From Oopsacas minuta (lineage: Eukaryota > Porifera > Hexactinellida > Lyssacinosida > Leucopsacidae), in NCBI GenBank assembly GCA_024704765.1, contig JAKMXF010000177.1, forward strand, positions 704,588 to 760,525: 55,938 nucleotides of DNA. Reading direction: 5' to 3'. Each line of letters starts with the position of its first letter. Position 1 is the stretch's first letter. The notes beneath the pieces were generated by a model that did no database searches, was not told the DNA's origin, and was given only the letters and a program-made list of their open reading frames with translations. Below are positions 1 to 11,115 of the stretch, piece by piece. A program made the position numbers and the translations under genes.

Positions 1-895
1 AGGTATAGGAGGAGATGGAGATTGGGCTCTGCATGGCCAGATTATTTTAGCTCCGAGGTGGATTAATAGGTTGAATATCTCTTTGGATTCTCGTTCTATT
101 GCTATGTGTAATAAGTCTATTCCTGCAGCTGTTGTCTGACTGAGATCAGCTTTGCCACAAGTAACTGTATACAAATATATGGTAACTAATATTAAAGTAT
201 AATACAGTCAACTCCCAATATTCGAAACCCAAGGGATCGTGATAATTTCTTCGATATGACTGGGGTAATTTATGTTACTTTGACGGTTTCTACATATTAC
301 TTGCCGAGTAATCTAAGAGTATTTTCATTCTCTCTCAATACAGCTACCATAAAAGGAGCCTGTCCTTCTTGATTAGCTATATTAATATCAGTTCCCTTAT
401 TCAGCAGATACATTATAACTTTCCCTCTATTATGATAAGACTCGGCTCTAAGCGGAGTAGAATTCGTTGCGTTTGAGTGGTTAATATTCCCCCCGGCTCC
501 GATAAGTTCTCTTACAATAGTGACATTACAACCTATAAGAAAACAGAAGTAAACAAAGGCAATTAACTAATATTCGAAGTTTATACCTGATGCAGCACAC
601 CATAAGGCTGTTGCCTCTTTAATCTCATATCCTGTGAATTCAGATTTAACTGTCATTGTGTACTCAAGACCCAAAATTTCTAGAAAATTCCTCAGGATAT
701 AGCTTGCTATCATATTTTGACTTTTCTGAGCAGCTAGAATTAACGGAGATCCCTTATTGCCCTTAGGCTGGAATATATCTTCTGGATGTGTAGTATTTAG
801 TATAGTTGTTAGGTGAGACTTAATACTGAAAATTTTCCTTTGGCTGCAGAATCCACTAATTCTTGATGTGACAATTCATCTGAGGTGGTTGACAT
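1..895 (-). pseudogene. ankyrin-type gene, copy A (broken, runs off left edge)
   Basis: This is the first of several copies of one gene family. Read on the minus strand it starts at an ATG (895-893, MSTTSDELSHQELVDSAA), then loses frame within about 30 codons compared with the copy at 25996. The frame resumes at about 830 (PEDIFQPKGNKGSPL), and exon 1 ends with ATALWCAASG at 587. A 54-bp GT-AG intron (586-533, ending TTATAG) follows. Exon 2 is ankyrin-like (NATNSTPL, GTDINIANQEGQAPF) and ends RLLG near 300. The next intron holds a shortened Tigger-like insertion (near 205-300), and exon 3 (AELSQT) continues off the window. The N-terminal frameshift suggests a pseudogene. Function is unknown; ankyrin repeats normally bind proteins. 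Confidence 0.7.
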
Positions 896-989
896 TTCTA
901 ATTGAAAGTTCAACAAGCAAAATAGTCAATTTTGTCAATATTCAGTATATAGAACACGATAGAGAAAGAGGGAAATATATACCCAATTA

Positions 990-1792
990 AACTGTCCGAC
1001 AAATTTTCAGCATTTTTTGCTTTTGGAATACACTGTAGTGTCTCTCATGTATTCAAGCACCCTGATTCCAAATATCCAATCAGTTTTTCTCTATCAGGCA
1101 GAGATTTTGTAAAATTCGGAAATATACAAAATCATGTTTCCATAGATCTCTATAGAATGTATAATTGTATATGTATTAATACCTTCCGTATATATTGTCT
1201 AAGAATTCAAATTTTCTTAAAATATATAGAATATTATTTGCTCTTTCAAGAGGAGATTATCTGATTGTATTTGTATATATTTCTTTTCAATAATGTCTCG
1301 TTGATGTTCAAACCCAACAGATTCTGTCTGTTATATTTGTGGAGAATTTACTACCAAATTTCAGCTGAGAGACATGTCTCCCAATGTACACAAGGGATAT
1401 GAGCAATATTTTGGTTGCAAGATTGGTGATCAAGATAAGCCTTGGATACCTCATTTGTGTTGCTCAAAATGTGCAATAGGACTTAGTAAATGGCTAAATG
1501 GCTCACGTACTTCAATGCAATTTGCTATTCCCATGGCATGATATGGAGGGAACCAAGAGATCATTATACTGATTGTTATTTCTGTTTGACTGATATAATA
1601 GGAATCACTTCTAAGACCAAAAAGAATATATCTTATCCCAATCTTCAGTCTGCGATTCGTCCTGTTGAGCATTCTACAGAATTTACCTCCGCCTATGCCA
1701 CCTGATAAAACAAGACTACCCCACATCATTAATCAAAGTGAGCTGAATGATTTGGTTAGAGACTTGAGTTTGACAAAAGATCAAAGTGAATT
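990..1792 (+). mobile_element. TE-family repeat, copy A (5' part)
   Basis: This stretch matches the reverse complement of about 26960-27740 closely. It holds the start of a TE-derived ORF family: a Cys-rich N-terminus, then KIGDQDKPWIPHLCCSKC, FAIP..WREPRDHYTDCYFC, YPNLQSAIRPVEHS and LVRDLSLTKDQSE. The match stops exactly at the n in 1793, in mid-ORF. The left end joins the upstream region of ankyrin copy A near 985-990. I know the motif set from uncharacterised, repeated proteins of insects and cnidarians; the transposon class is not clear to me. Confidence 0.75.
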
Positions 1793-1793
1793 N
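1793..1793. other. ambiguous base at an abrupt sequence join
   Basis: A single n sits where the TE repeat stops in mid-ORF and an unrelated cadherin sequence begins on the other strand. It probably marks a gap closure or contig join rather than a polymorphic base. Confidence 0.8.
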
Positions 1794-3954
1794 TATTACA
1801 CCTGTGATATGATTCAGAACGAATACATCACTTGAGTGAGAGATTAAACTATAAGATATACTGCCTTCATTCCCTGTGTCTAAATTTGTTGCAGAAATAC
1901 GACCAATAACTCCACCAGTATTAACAACATGTAAATGGTCAAAATAGTAATTTTGTTCAGAGAATTCAGGTGCATGCATGTTCCTAGGGGTAACACGTAT
2001 TTCAAATGATGCAATAACGAAATTACCTCCAAGATCAGAAGCCTGTATCCTCAGGTAGTATAAGGAATTAACGTCAACACATGGTACTGTATTCAGGAAG
2101 AGTATCCCGATAATAGAGTTGATACTAAATACTGGATCAATATCACCGGATAATATCTTGTACGATAGAATATCTCCGTCTTTATCAATAGTTTCAACCT
2201 TGTAAATAGTCATGTATCTATCAGTGCCATCTTCTACAAACAGCTGATAGATAGAATGTGAAAATTCTGGTGATCAATCGTTCACATTTTCTATTTGTAT
2301 AATAACAGTTACAAAGCTAGATTTACGGAAAGAAGAATAAGCATTATCTGTTGCTGATAAGTCAAACGAGATTTCTACTGGATCTGTTTCAGCATCTAAT
2401 AACGGAGTTAATACAATTATACCCGTAGTAGAATTCACTATACAATAAATATTATACGAAATACTGTATGTAATATCCCCATTGATACCAGTATCCATAT
2501 TAACAGCATTTGTTTGTAGAATAGAATTTCCAATTGAAGTTCCTTCTGGTATAGATATAGTGAAGTTATGTTGGGGAAATATTGGTGTGTGTAAATTGGC
2601 TGGAATGACGTTAATAATCACGATTGCACTATCTGTATGTATAGAGTCATTTACTGATACAGTTATAGTTGGACTCTGAATAACCAATTCCTTTGCTACA
2701 AATATATCTCCAGTGAATGGGTCTATATCGAAGTAATCACTAGTCGTGGTGAATTGGTATAAAAGAGTTGAGGATGTATCCACATCAGTTGCAATTATTC
2801 TACCAATAATACCAGCAACAATTGTATTATTTACTACTGTAAATATGTAGGTAGATTCGGCGAAAATAGCTGGAGAATCGTTCTCGTCTAAAACTACTAT
2901 TTCAACAGGAAGTGTAGTGGATTTTCGTTGCCAGGGTGAAGCGTTATCTTCCGCAGTTATCACCAAACTCAATATTTGTATCTGTTCATAATGAAATAAA
3001 TTAACAAGGGTTAGAACACCACTACTTTGATCAATAGGGATATAATAATTATCTGTAATAGTATAAGAAATTACCGCATTAGCTCCTATATCATTATCAG
3101 TTGCTGTTATCAGTAATACATCAGTTGAATAATTATTCTCTAGAATGTTAAATGAACCGTTTGAATTAGAGAATAATGGAGAGTACAAATTAGGTTCTTC
3201 TACAAAAATCGTCACTAAAGCTGTAGCAGTATATATCCCATCATTATATGATATTTCTATAGAATATTTACTAACCAAATTCAGCCCAAAGTCTTCTGTT
3301 AATCTGATAACACCATTCTCAGAGATTGTGAAAATAAATGGATCAGATATAATAGCATAGGAGAAAGGCTAGTTGATGTTATTACGTCATCAATAATAAA
3401 AACTGTACCAATTGGGTTACCTGATTGGAAATTTGAAGCGAATATAAATGTATAATTAGTGAGAGAAAATTCAGGAATAAAATCGTTAATATCTTCAATG
3501 ATAATATCAACAGAAATATCAGAATATCTGTATTCGAATAGATTACCTGGGTTATATGCTAGAATAGTCAAAGTATACGAGTTCATTTCTTCAAAATCGA
3601 GTGAAGTTTTGACGAACAAAGCTCCATCATTAGAAATATCGAATACTTCATGAATATTCCCTGTTGAAATGTAATACTCAATAATACCAGAGTCTCCAAT
3701 GTCAAAGTCAACTGTTTTAAATTAATAGACAAGTTCAGCTGCACCAAGTTATGCCACAAACTGAGCAATCAAATCCTCCCCTTGAGTTTATACAATTGCA
3801 GCCATTACAAGTTGAATTTAGTAATCCACCATTTTTGATACAATAGGACAGGTAGTACAATCGGTACCCTCCCACATGTTATTACACTCACACCTACACA
3901 CATGATCTCCTATACCGTCAATATATAATTCCTCGCTTTGACCAGGAGTACCCA
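1794..3954 (-). pseudogene. EGF + cadherin-repeat fragment
   Basis: Reading from 3954 down, there is a Cys-rich EGF-like piece (CRCECNNMWEGTDCTTC, then NSTCNGCNCI) followed by about five tandem cadherin domains. Calcium-binding signatures are clear: IIEDINDFIPEF, VVLDENDSPAIF, IQIENVND, and ATDND/ATDVD-type motifs. The frame is broken by a one-base shift near 3362 and a TGA at 2274-2276 right after NVND; the EGF part is also out of frame. Both ends coincide with single n bases. Closely related pieces lie on the plus strand at 34870-37709 (shared NSTCNGCNCI and ISYTITDNYYI). It is part of a large surface adhesion protein, either a pseudogene or an error-prone assembly patch. Confidence 0.75.
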
Positions 3955-3955
3955 N
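3955..3955. other. ambiguous base at right edge of cadherin patch
   Basis: A second single n. EGF coding sequence on the left stops here, and the bases to the right give no recognisable continuation. Confidence 0.75.
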
Positions 3956-5361
3956 CTTCTATCATGCAAACTGCACGTGTACGGACAGCTAGAGTAGCTT
4001 CTTTGACCATGATTATTTCTTGTATATGAAAAGTAAGAAAAATTGAACAAGAGAGTATTTTTAGTGTCTATAATTTTCGGAATTTACAGGAATTCTATTA
4101 TTTCAAATACGTAGAATAAGAATTGGAAGCTAAAACACGATTCAAATAGTTAATTTATGGCTCTATTTAATTTCAAAAAGGTGACATCAATTTCTTAACA
4201 CCCTGTAAATGATAATAGATTCATTGGAAAATATGATCGTAACATATCATTGAGTAGATAAAATTCTACAGCCCCGATCAAAGACTTCGAGGACAAATTT
4301 TCAGAGACAGCCTACAGTAATATAAATTATCAATACTCATAGGCGTCGAACTTTTCAGATTTCGGAATAAAGCTAACGGGACCAGGTCCACGAGGCTTCG
4401 GGGTTCATTACTCCGAAATTCATAATCATATATAGTGTGTCTGGTATAAGAGATTTTAAACATTCAAATTTAGCCAACAAATCTGAACAAAAGCATAAAC
4501 TATAAGAATACACAACTATGAAAATGTAACCATAAATGATCCAATAGTAGTTTTAACAATATACTCTCTATAATTCAAGAATCATGGGAAGTGGTACAAG
4601 CATTTTACTATGTGCCTCTTGTAGCACAAGTGGCTCAAAAGTGTTCAAGTACTTTTGGCCAGGGAGTATAATTACTTTGACTAAGACTAGTGGCTTCCTT
4701 GTTAAATGAAAGAATAAATAATTAATGGCTTTCGTGGGAAATCTAAGTACAGTTAAACCTCCAAATAGTGAACACCTCTAGTTAGTGAACATGGGTCAGG
4801 ATTCTGAATACAAAATAATCGGTATCATAGAAAAGCGTGAATACTGTAGTATTAATTAATGGCTCCCTTGTTAAATGAATTAACCCTGACAAACATAATT
4901 AAAACTTCCGAAGTCTGATAGCCCAAAACCTGATGGGGCCAGGTGGGTTTGTCCCCATCAGTTTCAGATGCTGAGGGGCCGGCCCCACCGGCCCCGTCAA
5001 GATCGACACCCACGTGAATACTTAAGCTCTCGGAAGAATAAGGCAATTGAAAATAAAGAAAATTTACAATCATTATTTGGTCCTAATGAGTTCATTCTTA
5101 TAATTTGTCTCATAGTGTGGATAAGTATCTGGAACTGAACCCGAACCGATTCCAACTCTGATTCAATCATGAGATTGTCAAAAACACTAAGTAATTCGGA
5201 TTCACTTCTCACCCCTGTGAGAGGTAAGGTTAGGGGAGGACACGAGTGCCGCCGGCTACAGACATAGCAAAATTACAGTTAAAATGAACAGAAGAATCAC
5301 AAGAATAAGCATTATAATATAAAGTTATATGGCACAGATGTAAACCACAATTAATAAGTAA
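3956..5361. other. intergenic, TE debris
   Basis: No gene is supported. It contains a Tc1-like end near 4625-4672 (CAAGTACTTTTGGCCAGGGA next to TA), a small TA-flanked element (4750-4846) and a GC-rich patch at 4930-5015 with a hairpin (TGATGGGG...CCCCATCA). Short ORFs across the GC-rich patch resemble nothing I know. Confidence 0.5.
4750..4846. mobile_element. short Tigger-like MITE (possible)
   Basis: It begins CAGTTAAACCTCC after TA and ends ACTG before TA. The inner terminal repeats match poorly, so the call rests on the TA flanks and on the left end resembling pogo/Tigger termini. Confidence 0.4.
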
Positions 5362-6201
5362 TTAAAATATGAGAAGGTTATGACCAACAATAACGATAAA
5401 TCTACACTTGGAGTCTAGTGACACAGCCATAGGCTTATAAATACCATCAGTTATCCTATGAAATAGATTACCCCTATTATCAAAAAATTGAATAGCATTA
5501 TCAACATGAGTGGTAATGATAAAATTCCCATTAACATCGATACAAAATCCCAACGGACAGGCTAAGAATGGAGAAATAATAAGATCATTCAATTTGTTCA
5601 GGTCGTAATCAAACATAGATAAATAGGGTTCACTAGAAGACAGCACAAATATGTTATCCCTGGTTAGTTCTATGTCTACAGGAGATTCAACTTTAAAAGA
5701 ATTCACAAAAGGATAGTGATTCAACAGAATATTCACTCTACCATGATTGCGAACACATAGGTATATTGATTCTTCATTGACAGTTATACCATAAAGTTGA
5801 TAAGATTTTTCGCTCTTTGACCTTCCTATTCGTGTAATAAAATTACCATCAAGATCATATATAGAGAGATCATGATGAGTAATAAACATTTTGTCTTCAT
5901 AGATAGAAATATAGCGAGGGAGCCTCATCCATTTATCGACAAATTTAAATATGAAATGTCCCTCTCTATCAAATACTTGTACTCTGTGGTTATTTGTATC
6001 CGTAACATAGATATTATCAGTTGGATGGGACACTGCTACTCCCCAGGGATTCTTGAATTGTCCATCACCACTACCTCCCATATTCCCAATTTTTCCTAAT
6101 TTGGAAACTGGTATTAACTTCTGGGTATAATCTGGAAAATAATAAGAATTATCTTCATTCAGAAGACCTACTAACCTCATAACTTTTCTGCTCTTTTCCA
6201 T
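5362..6201 (-). CDS. NHL-repeat beta-propeller protein
   Basis: A complete 279-residue intronless frame. From about residue 33 it has NHL-type blades: GSGDGQFKNPWGVAV...NIYVTDTNNHRVQVFDREG is the classic first blade. More divergent blades follow (LYGITVNEESIYLCVRNHGRV; PVDIELTRDNIFVLSSSEP; GNFIITTHVDNAIQFFD; MAVSLDSKCRFIVI). There is no RING, B-box or coiled coil, so it is a bare propeller and not a full TRIM protein. Such propellers bind protein or RNA. Relatives in this window are at 21450-22682 and 46948-47796. ATG 6201 is the first in frame and gives about 30 residues before the propeller. Confidence 0.85.
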   Translation of the reverse strand: MEKSRKVMRLVGLLNEDNSYYFPDYTQKLIPVSKLGKIGNMGGSGDGQFKNPWGVAVSHPTDNIYVTDTNNHRVQVFDREGHFIFKFVDKWMRLPRYISIYEDKMFITHHDLSIYDLDGNFITRIGRSKSEKSYQLYGITVNEESIYLCVRNHGRVNILLNHYPFVNSFKVESPVDIELTRDNIFVLSSSEPYLSMFDYDLNKLNDLIISPFLACPLGFCIDVNGNFIITTHVDNAIQFFDNRGNLFHRITDGIYKPMAVSLDSKCRFIVIVGHNLLIF

Positions 6202-6904
6202 AAGTCAGAATAATAAGAAATAAGAGAGTGATTGATGCTAAGCAAATAATCAAAATGAAGCACGGTAAGATGTAACTCATGCAACGAGTCTAAGTTGTCA
6301 CGAGAGAACAATGTTGGCGTCGTATACAGTTTTTGAAATTTGTGAAATTTCATAGAGAGTACTGATAGGGAGGCGAAGTACTAAAAAGTATGAATACCAT
6401 GCGCCTTAGGTACATAGAGCATACGCGTAAATAAAGTACTAGCGCGCTTCGATGCTAGATCGCTGCGTGAGACAGCATAGAGCATCAAGTGGCCTAAGTA
6501 TTAAACGGCTAGATTTCTTGATGCCTTTGGTCACTACGCGACGGGTTAAACTCAGACTAGGTGCCTCGGGGTAACCTTTTCGTGGAAATGCAAATTTGAT
6601 ATTATCCATGGTCCATCCAAATTCCAATTAATGGCCTACTGTGGAAATTACGTGGCTTTAGTAAACTGGGCACTTGTATCTAGATTATAATGAATTTCCC
6701 AAAAAATATCGAGATTTGGAGAATTTTGAGATATTTTATAGATTCCTGATGACGTAATAATCCCATGATGAGTTTGCATTTGGTCAGAGTCATGTCGCCA
6801 GGACATGTGTCACATTGAAGGGTACCTGTGATTCAAATTTCAAACTTCTATCATATATATTGGCTGAGCAGTGGTTAATAATGTGATTTTTGTAATGCAA
6901 AAGA

Positions 6905-6995
6905 GGAACAATGACGTCATAATTTCGTCATTGATGTGAATTTTCGTCCAAGACTCGAAAATTTCCGAGTCAGGCTCAAACTACCCCTGTAGGCA
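6905..6995. repeat. dispersed repeat, also at 52585-52675
   Basis: The two stretches share an ordered set of blocks: ACGTCATAATTT, a gap, then CCAAGACTCGAAAATT, CCGAG, and CCCTGTA. It is probably an old non-autonomous element; no ends could be defined. Confidence 0.5.
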
Positions 6996-7210
6996 AAAAT
7001 CAGCCCTGGGAGTCTTCTAGTTTCTTCAATCAATTCTGAAAGTACACACAAATAGACATAGCCTATGAAATAGATTAATTGCGTTTTAACTTTAATCACA
7101 AATAGAACCAAAATTACTGACTTTCCAACAGACGATAACACTTTCAAAACATAAAAAATTCCTCGATCCAGAGATAAAATGCATTTTAAGGTAGAAAAAA
7201 TGTGTGAAAT

Positions 7211-7270
7211 ATTGATATACAATTGATATACAATTGATATATAATTGATATATAATTGATATACAATTGA
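7211..7270. repeat. 11-bp tandem repeat (ATTGATATAYA)
   Basis: Five units plus a partial of ATTGATATACA or ATTGATATATA in perfect 11-bp register, differing only at a C/T. Confidence 0.9.
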
Positions 7271-7639
7271 CTTTCAAATTAAGCTTGGAATCGATTTAAA
7301 TATTTCCATTGAATTCTACGGTAAAATAAGATAGTTTGGGACTTATATATGAGTCATATTTTTCCAAAGATAATTGAGGCTTAGGGACACAGTGTAGAGT
7401 ATGTAGTCAAGATTAATTGATTAAGGAGATTTACAAAATAATGTGAAACTTAATAATGACACTTCTTTAGCTGATAACCAATTTCACATACCATCATATG
7501 ATTTCTTACAAATTCTTTGAAATTCCTTTAATTCACGAAAATATCAGTACTTAAGATCTTGCTAACTGATTATGTGATCAAAGGGATATACTTGGGAGGC
7601 TAGAAACTGGGCAGCTCCCCCCAATCTATGGTGGCAAAA

Positions 7640-8840
7640 CCAACGCAACATTCCCTCATTGAACATCCAACCGCTAGCTTTTAAAATTAGAAAGCTGTTG
7701 CCCTGGGGTCTCCTGTGTTATTTTTCACCAGTGCTCCGATTCTACGTATAATATCTTTCGCTCCATCACCACAAGCCCCAATTGACTCAATACAAATCGG
7801 AGCAAAGCTATACGCAGAGATAAGTGAAGCATACTTTCGGCTTTTTGGGTGTTCAGCCTCACATGATAATTTCGGGCTCAACTGCTAGCGGTTGGCCTGT
7901 TAGAAGGAGCGAGTGTGTCATAGCAAGTAAAATGCCATAATAAACAATTTCCTTTTCCCATGGTATTAATGTCATTCCATCTGGTCTTTTCGCATCTTCC
8001 CGACAAATCTCAACCGGATTCAAACAGACCTCGTGATGGAAGGGAGGTCTAATAGTTTCATTAGCAGCCTGATGTCTAGATATCCTCCCTTCACTCCTCT
8101 TACAGCCAAGATCATGACTCCCATTCCTATCCACCTTTACGCAGGTATGCTGTCTGCACCCAAGCGAAGTCCCACTGCGATGCGGATGGATTCGTCATTC
8201 TGTTTCGCATTTAACCATGCTTATCTCTGCTTAAGCTATTAAATGGGTTCTTGTAGTCAATTTTCAAGAGGACACGTGGCTTCTCTTCTCCTGCGTTGTC
8301 CAAAAGTCTACGAGTGGCGTGAACTGCTGCCTCACACCCCCCAGAGGTTCCATAGCAAGTTGTATTGGTCTTAGTTTAGTCCCAACATCATCCGAAATGA
8401 GAAGGCTTACAGCTTTAGCTACCATACGTCGTAGTGTATTACCCACTGCTATAGGGCGTACACCCCCTACTAATTTCTTTTGAGCTATAAGGTTAGCACA
8501 ATATAAAAGGGCTATAATTGGCGGTGGGACAGTCCTTACTAGCATCAAGTTAGTCAGATTGGTTAATGCTTGGAGGAGACTAGTTCCGACCTCACCGGTG
8601 TGTCAAGAAATTATTTCTTTCAAGTGTAGGGGCCTCATTCTGCAGCAGATACAGGTTTGAAAGTTCGTATAACTTCCTCAATAATATCCAGGTGACAGTT
8701 AAGGATTTGTAGGAGCAGTCAGGGGCTGGAGGATGTTTATCCTGAGTGCTTTTAGGGTATCTTTGTCTAAGGGGGCCAGTGACATCTCCTTCCTCTAATT
8801 TTAACTTGACTCTCTTCTTTAGATTTTATTTTGATTATCC
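7640..8840 (-). mobile_element. non-LTR retrotransposon relic (reverse transcriptase)
   Basis: On the minus strand from 8840: GDVTGPL.QRYPKSTQDKHPPAP (linker before RT), then VPPPIIALLYCANLIAQKK and GGVRPIAVGNTLRRMVAKAV (RT fingers, 8264-8605), then IQLAMEPLGGVRQQFTPLVD. After a deletion the C-terminal part follows: ICREDAKRPDGMTLIPWEK (7859-8134) and AEHPKSRKYASL...NTGDPRATAF (7687-7881). This is the usual order in LINE-like ORFs of marine invertebrates. The palm with the catalytic acidic motif is missing and the pieces lie in different frames, so it is dead. Confidence 0.75.
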
Positions 8841-9552
8841 GACCGATATAGATTTCCCTGCTCTGCTTGGAGACTGAGGTGAGAGGCAGACTAGAGCCTG
8901 AAGCATAAGCTTCGATTTATTGACGTTGTCAGTGAGATCTTATTCTGTATCGATTGGGGAGCGGTAAGAGCGCAAGAGGCGAAGTAGTTTATGCCATTTG
9001 ACAATACACGAGTGTACTCTTCAATCGTTTGTCCCAGTCCCTGGGCGGTTAGAATCCGCGCTCTTTTAGGGTTATATATATATATATATATATATATGCC
9101 GTATTATTTTTGTATTCCTACCATATTGCATAAGGCAGTATAGACAACACCCTCAAAACCTCTTACCGCAATTTCCACATAGCAGTCTTGGGCAGCTATC
9201 TGCTTATTACAATTAGCCATAGTTCTGTAGATGCAGGAGCCTGGGTAACTTGTGAGTATCCTGTTTGATTTTTGTAGTATCCTCTAGGAAGACGTATGCA
9301 ATTGGAACATACGATACCTGTTTTAGTGCAAGAATAGCTTATGCAACTTCCCACTTTGCATCGACAATGGTGCATGAAGGTAAGATTTCAACTGTATGTA
9401 GGTTAGTGTTATTAAAGTTTGTAGAAGTTATATAAAGCTAATAGCTAATTCTGTAAGATTTATGTGAAGAATTTGTAGTAAAGTTTGTAAACATATCAAA
9501 TTGTAATTATATTGTTTGATGGATTATAAATCCGAGCAGAGCGAGGAAAAAT
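8841..9552. other. intergenic; (TA)n tract
   Basis: No gene seen. A (TA)12 microsatellite lies at 9073-9097. Confidence 0.5.
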
Positions 9553-9724
9553 AAAAAATTACAATCTCTGCCGACAGATTTGTCTATTAATAAAATTTGT
9601 TTAAAAAAGTGGCACTATTAATTGGAGGCGCAATGAAAGATTAGTTTAATTCCAATACACATAGTGCCACTTTTTTAAACAAATTTATTAATAGACTAAG
9701 CTGTCGGCACAGATTGTAATTTTA
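9553..9724. mobile_element. foldback MITE, copy 1
   Basis: Two arms of about 65 bp are near-perfect inverted repeats: the left runs AAAATTACAATCT...TTAAAAAAGTGGCACTA, the right is its complement (TAGTGCCACTTTTTTAA...AGATTGTAATTTTA). About 40 bp of loop lies between. A second copy is at 20264-20455. Both share a flank reading GAGCRGAGCGAGGAA, on opposite sides, so the mobile unit reaches further on one side. Confidence 0.85.
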
Positions 9725-10053
9725 TTAGTTCCATATCCACCTTACAGCTGACACTATTTATAATTAACAGCTGAAATTTTGTCTATGAGTTCATTGTGGC
9801 CTTTAGCTTGGCACCTAGGTATAAGATTTCGACCTGACACAATATGTCACTTTTAGTGCCACCACCAAATTATACCCCTTAGATTCAGAAAACTATTTTC
9901 CAGATTATAGCAGCTCAAGAATTTGCATATCACTTAACATTTTAAACAAATAAGTATATAGGACAATCCTGGGTGTTATTATTACGCCTATGATTAGGCT
10001 TAGTTACATATTAATCATTTCACTCTCAGCAACTTGTTTAATTAATTACCATT
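9725..10053. other. intergenic
   Basis: The 3' flank of PRPF38A. I see no gene or defined element. Confidence 0.5.
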
Positions 10054-11043
10054 TCATATTTTCAATGGTTTCATGCCTAAAGAGGCTCTCAATTCATTTT
10101 GCTGTCTGATTTCTTCCAGTTCATCTCTGGAGTATTTCTTTTCAATGTCACCAACCTTTCCAGAACGTTCGTCCCTATCTCTCTTTCTGTCTAGAGCTGG
10201 ATCGTGATCTCGTTTGTCCCTCCTCTTGAAAGTAGGAGAGCGAGAGCGGGACCTGCTCCGAAATCGATCTCTCTTTCTTTCAGAGTATCTGCTGTGTCTG
10301 TGTCGAGAGCTATGATCTTTACTACTTCTATAAGGTGACTGATCATGCCTCCTATGATGAAAATCAGGAGTTCTGCTTTTATACTTCTCCTTTACCCCCC
10401 TAGACTTAGTATCAACACTCTCTTCACTATCAGAATTGTCTGTCTCATTGTCACTCTGACTAATGTCCCCATCTCCTGTGATATCATCTTCTAAAGGGGA
10501 TATTCGAGGGGGTAGAAGTTCAGACTCCTCGAGCACCCATCTCTTCTGTAATCTAGGGAGTAGAATACTGAACACCCGCTCCTCATTCAGTAGGTCATCT
10601 ATATACTCATCCATATGCGTTAGTACGAATTTCCCTTCAACATTCTTATATTTCATCTTTCGATAATCAATGTAAAGAGGGTCTAAATATTTGTAAATAT
10701 CCACAGAAGTACCCACTAGACGCATATAGTACGCTCCCAAGGCTCTCACATACTTATAGTCAGAACGTCGAATAAACTCAACAATTATATCTTTGCTAGG
10801 TTGGATTTGAAGCATTTTCAGTACAAGACAGATGAAAGGGGTGATTTGTACATTTTGGGCGAATGTACCACCTATGTGATCAATTGCCATTGCTTTGTCT
10901 ACCAGGAGCTCAGCTGTCAGTCCAAAGCAGTCCTCTTTCCAATAACGGCTATCATATATTCGTGTACGTATAATCTTCTCTATCAAGTATTGAGGGTTCG
11001 TACCACGTATAGCAGTTGCTTCCTTTATAGTTCTGTTAGCCAT
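10054..11043 (-). CDS. PRPF38A: pre-mRNA-splicing factor 38A, with HIND-like C-terminus
   Basis: PRPF38A is a component of the U4/U6.U5 tri-snRNP, needed for spliceosome activation in the nucleus. The frame is intronless. The start at 11043 (MANRTIKEATAIRGTNPQYL) matches the conserved start of animal PRPF38A; a Met 15 codons upstream has no conserved sequence after it. Residues 1-180 hold the PRP38 domain (KIIRTRIYDSRYWKEDCFGL, LKMLQIQPSKDIIVEFI, YVRALGAYYMRL, LPRLQKRW). An acidic stretch and an Arg/Ser/Lys-rich tail follow. The last 25 residues contain ELEEIRQQNELRASLGMKPL, which resembles the Hub1-binding HIND element of Snu66 and of plant Prp38, a feature I do not recall in human PRPF38A. 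329 residues. Confidence 0.95.
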   Translation of the reverse strand: MANRTIKEATAIRGTNPQYLIEKIIRTRIYDSRYWKEDCFGLTAELLVDKAMAIDHIGGTFAQNVQITPFICLVLKMLQIQPSKDIIVEFIRRSDYKYVRALGAYYMRLVGTSVDIYKYLDPLYIDYRKMKYKNVEGKFVLTHMDEYIDDLLNEERVFSILLPRLQKRWVLEESELLPPRISPLEDDITGDGDISQSDNETDNSDSEESVDTKSRGVKEKYKSRTPDFHHRRHDQSPYRSSKDHSSRHRHSRYSERKRDRFRSRSRSRSPTFKRRDKRDHDPALDRKRDRDERSGKVGDIEKKYSRDELEEIRQQNELRASLGMKPLKI

Positions 11044-11115
11044 TAGCAGGATTGAATGGCTAGTCCTCTGAATTATTTTGTTAAACAATCATCAAACAAA
11101 ATAGTCAATTTAGTG

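Larger units (their letters stand above)
6202..7639. other. intergenic, repeats only
   Basis: No coding signal. About 6480-6575 resembles 17245-17320 (shared TATTAAAC.GCTA and TTTTGGTC blocks). About 6905-6995 resembles 52585-52675. An 11-bp tandem repeat lies at 7211-7270. Confidence 0.5.

Noticed and set aside
4852-5073. GC-rich minus-strand frame rich in Gly/Ala
   Set aside because: Composition comes from a GC-rich hairpin patch; no motif and no support beside it.
8033-8242. Plus-strand frame over the reverse transcriptase relic
   Set aside because: It is antisense to clear retrotransposon motifs.
11044-11088. Earlier start for PRPF38A
   Set aside because: The 15 extra residues are not conserved; MANRT is the usual N-terminus of the protein.
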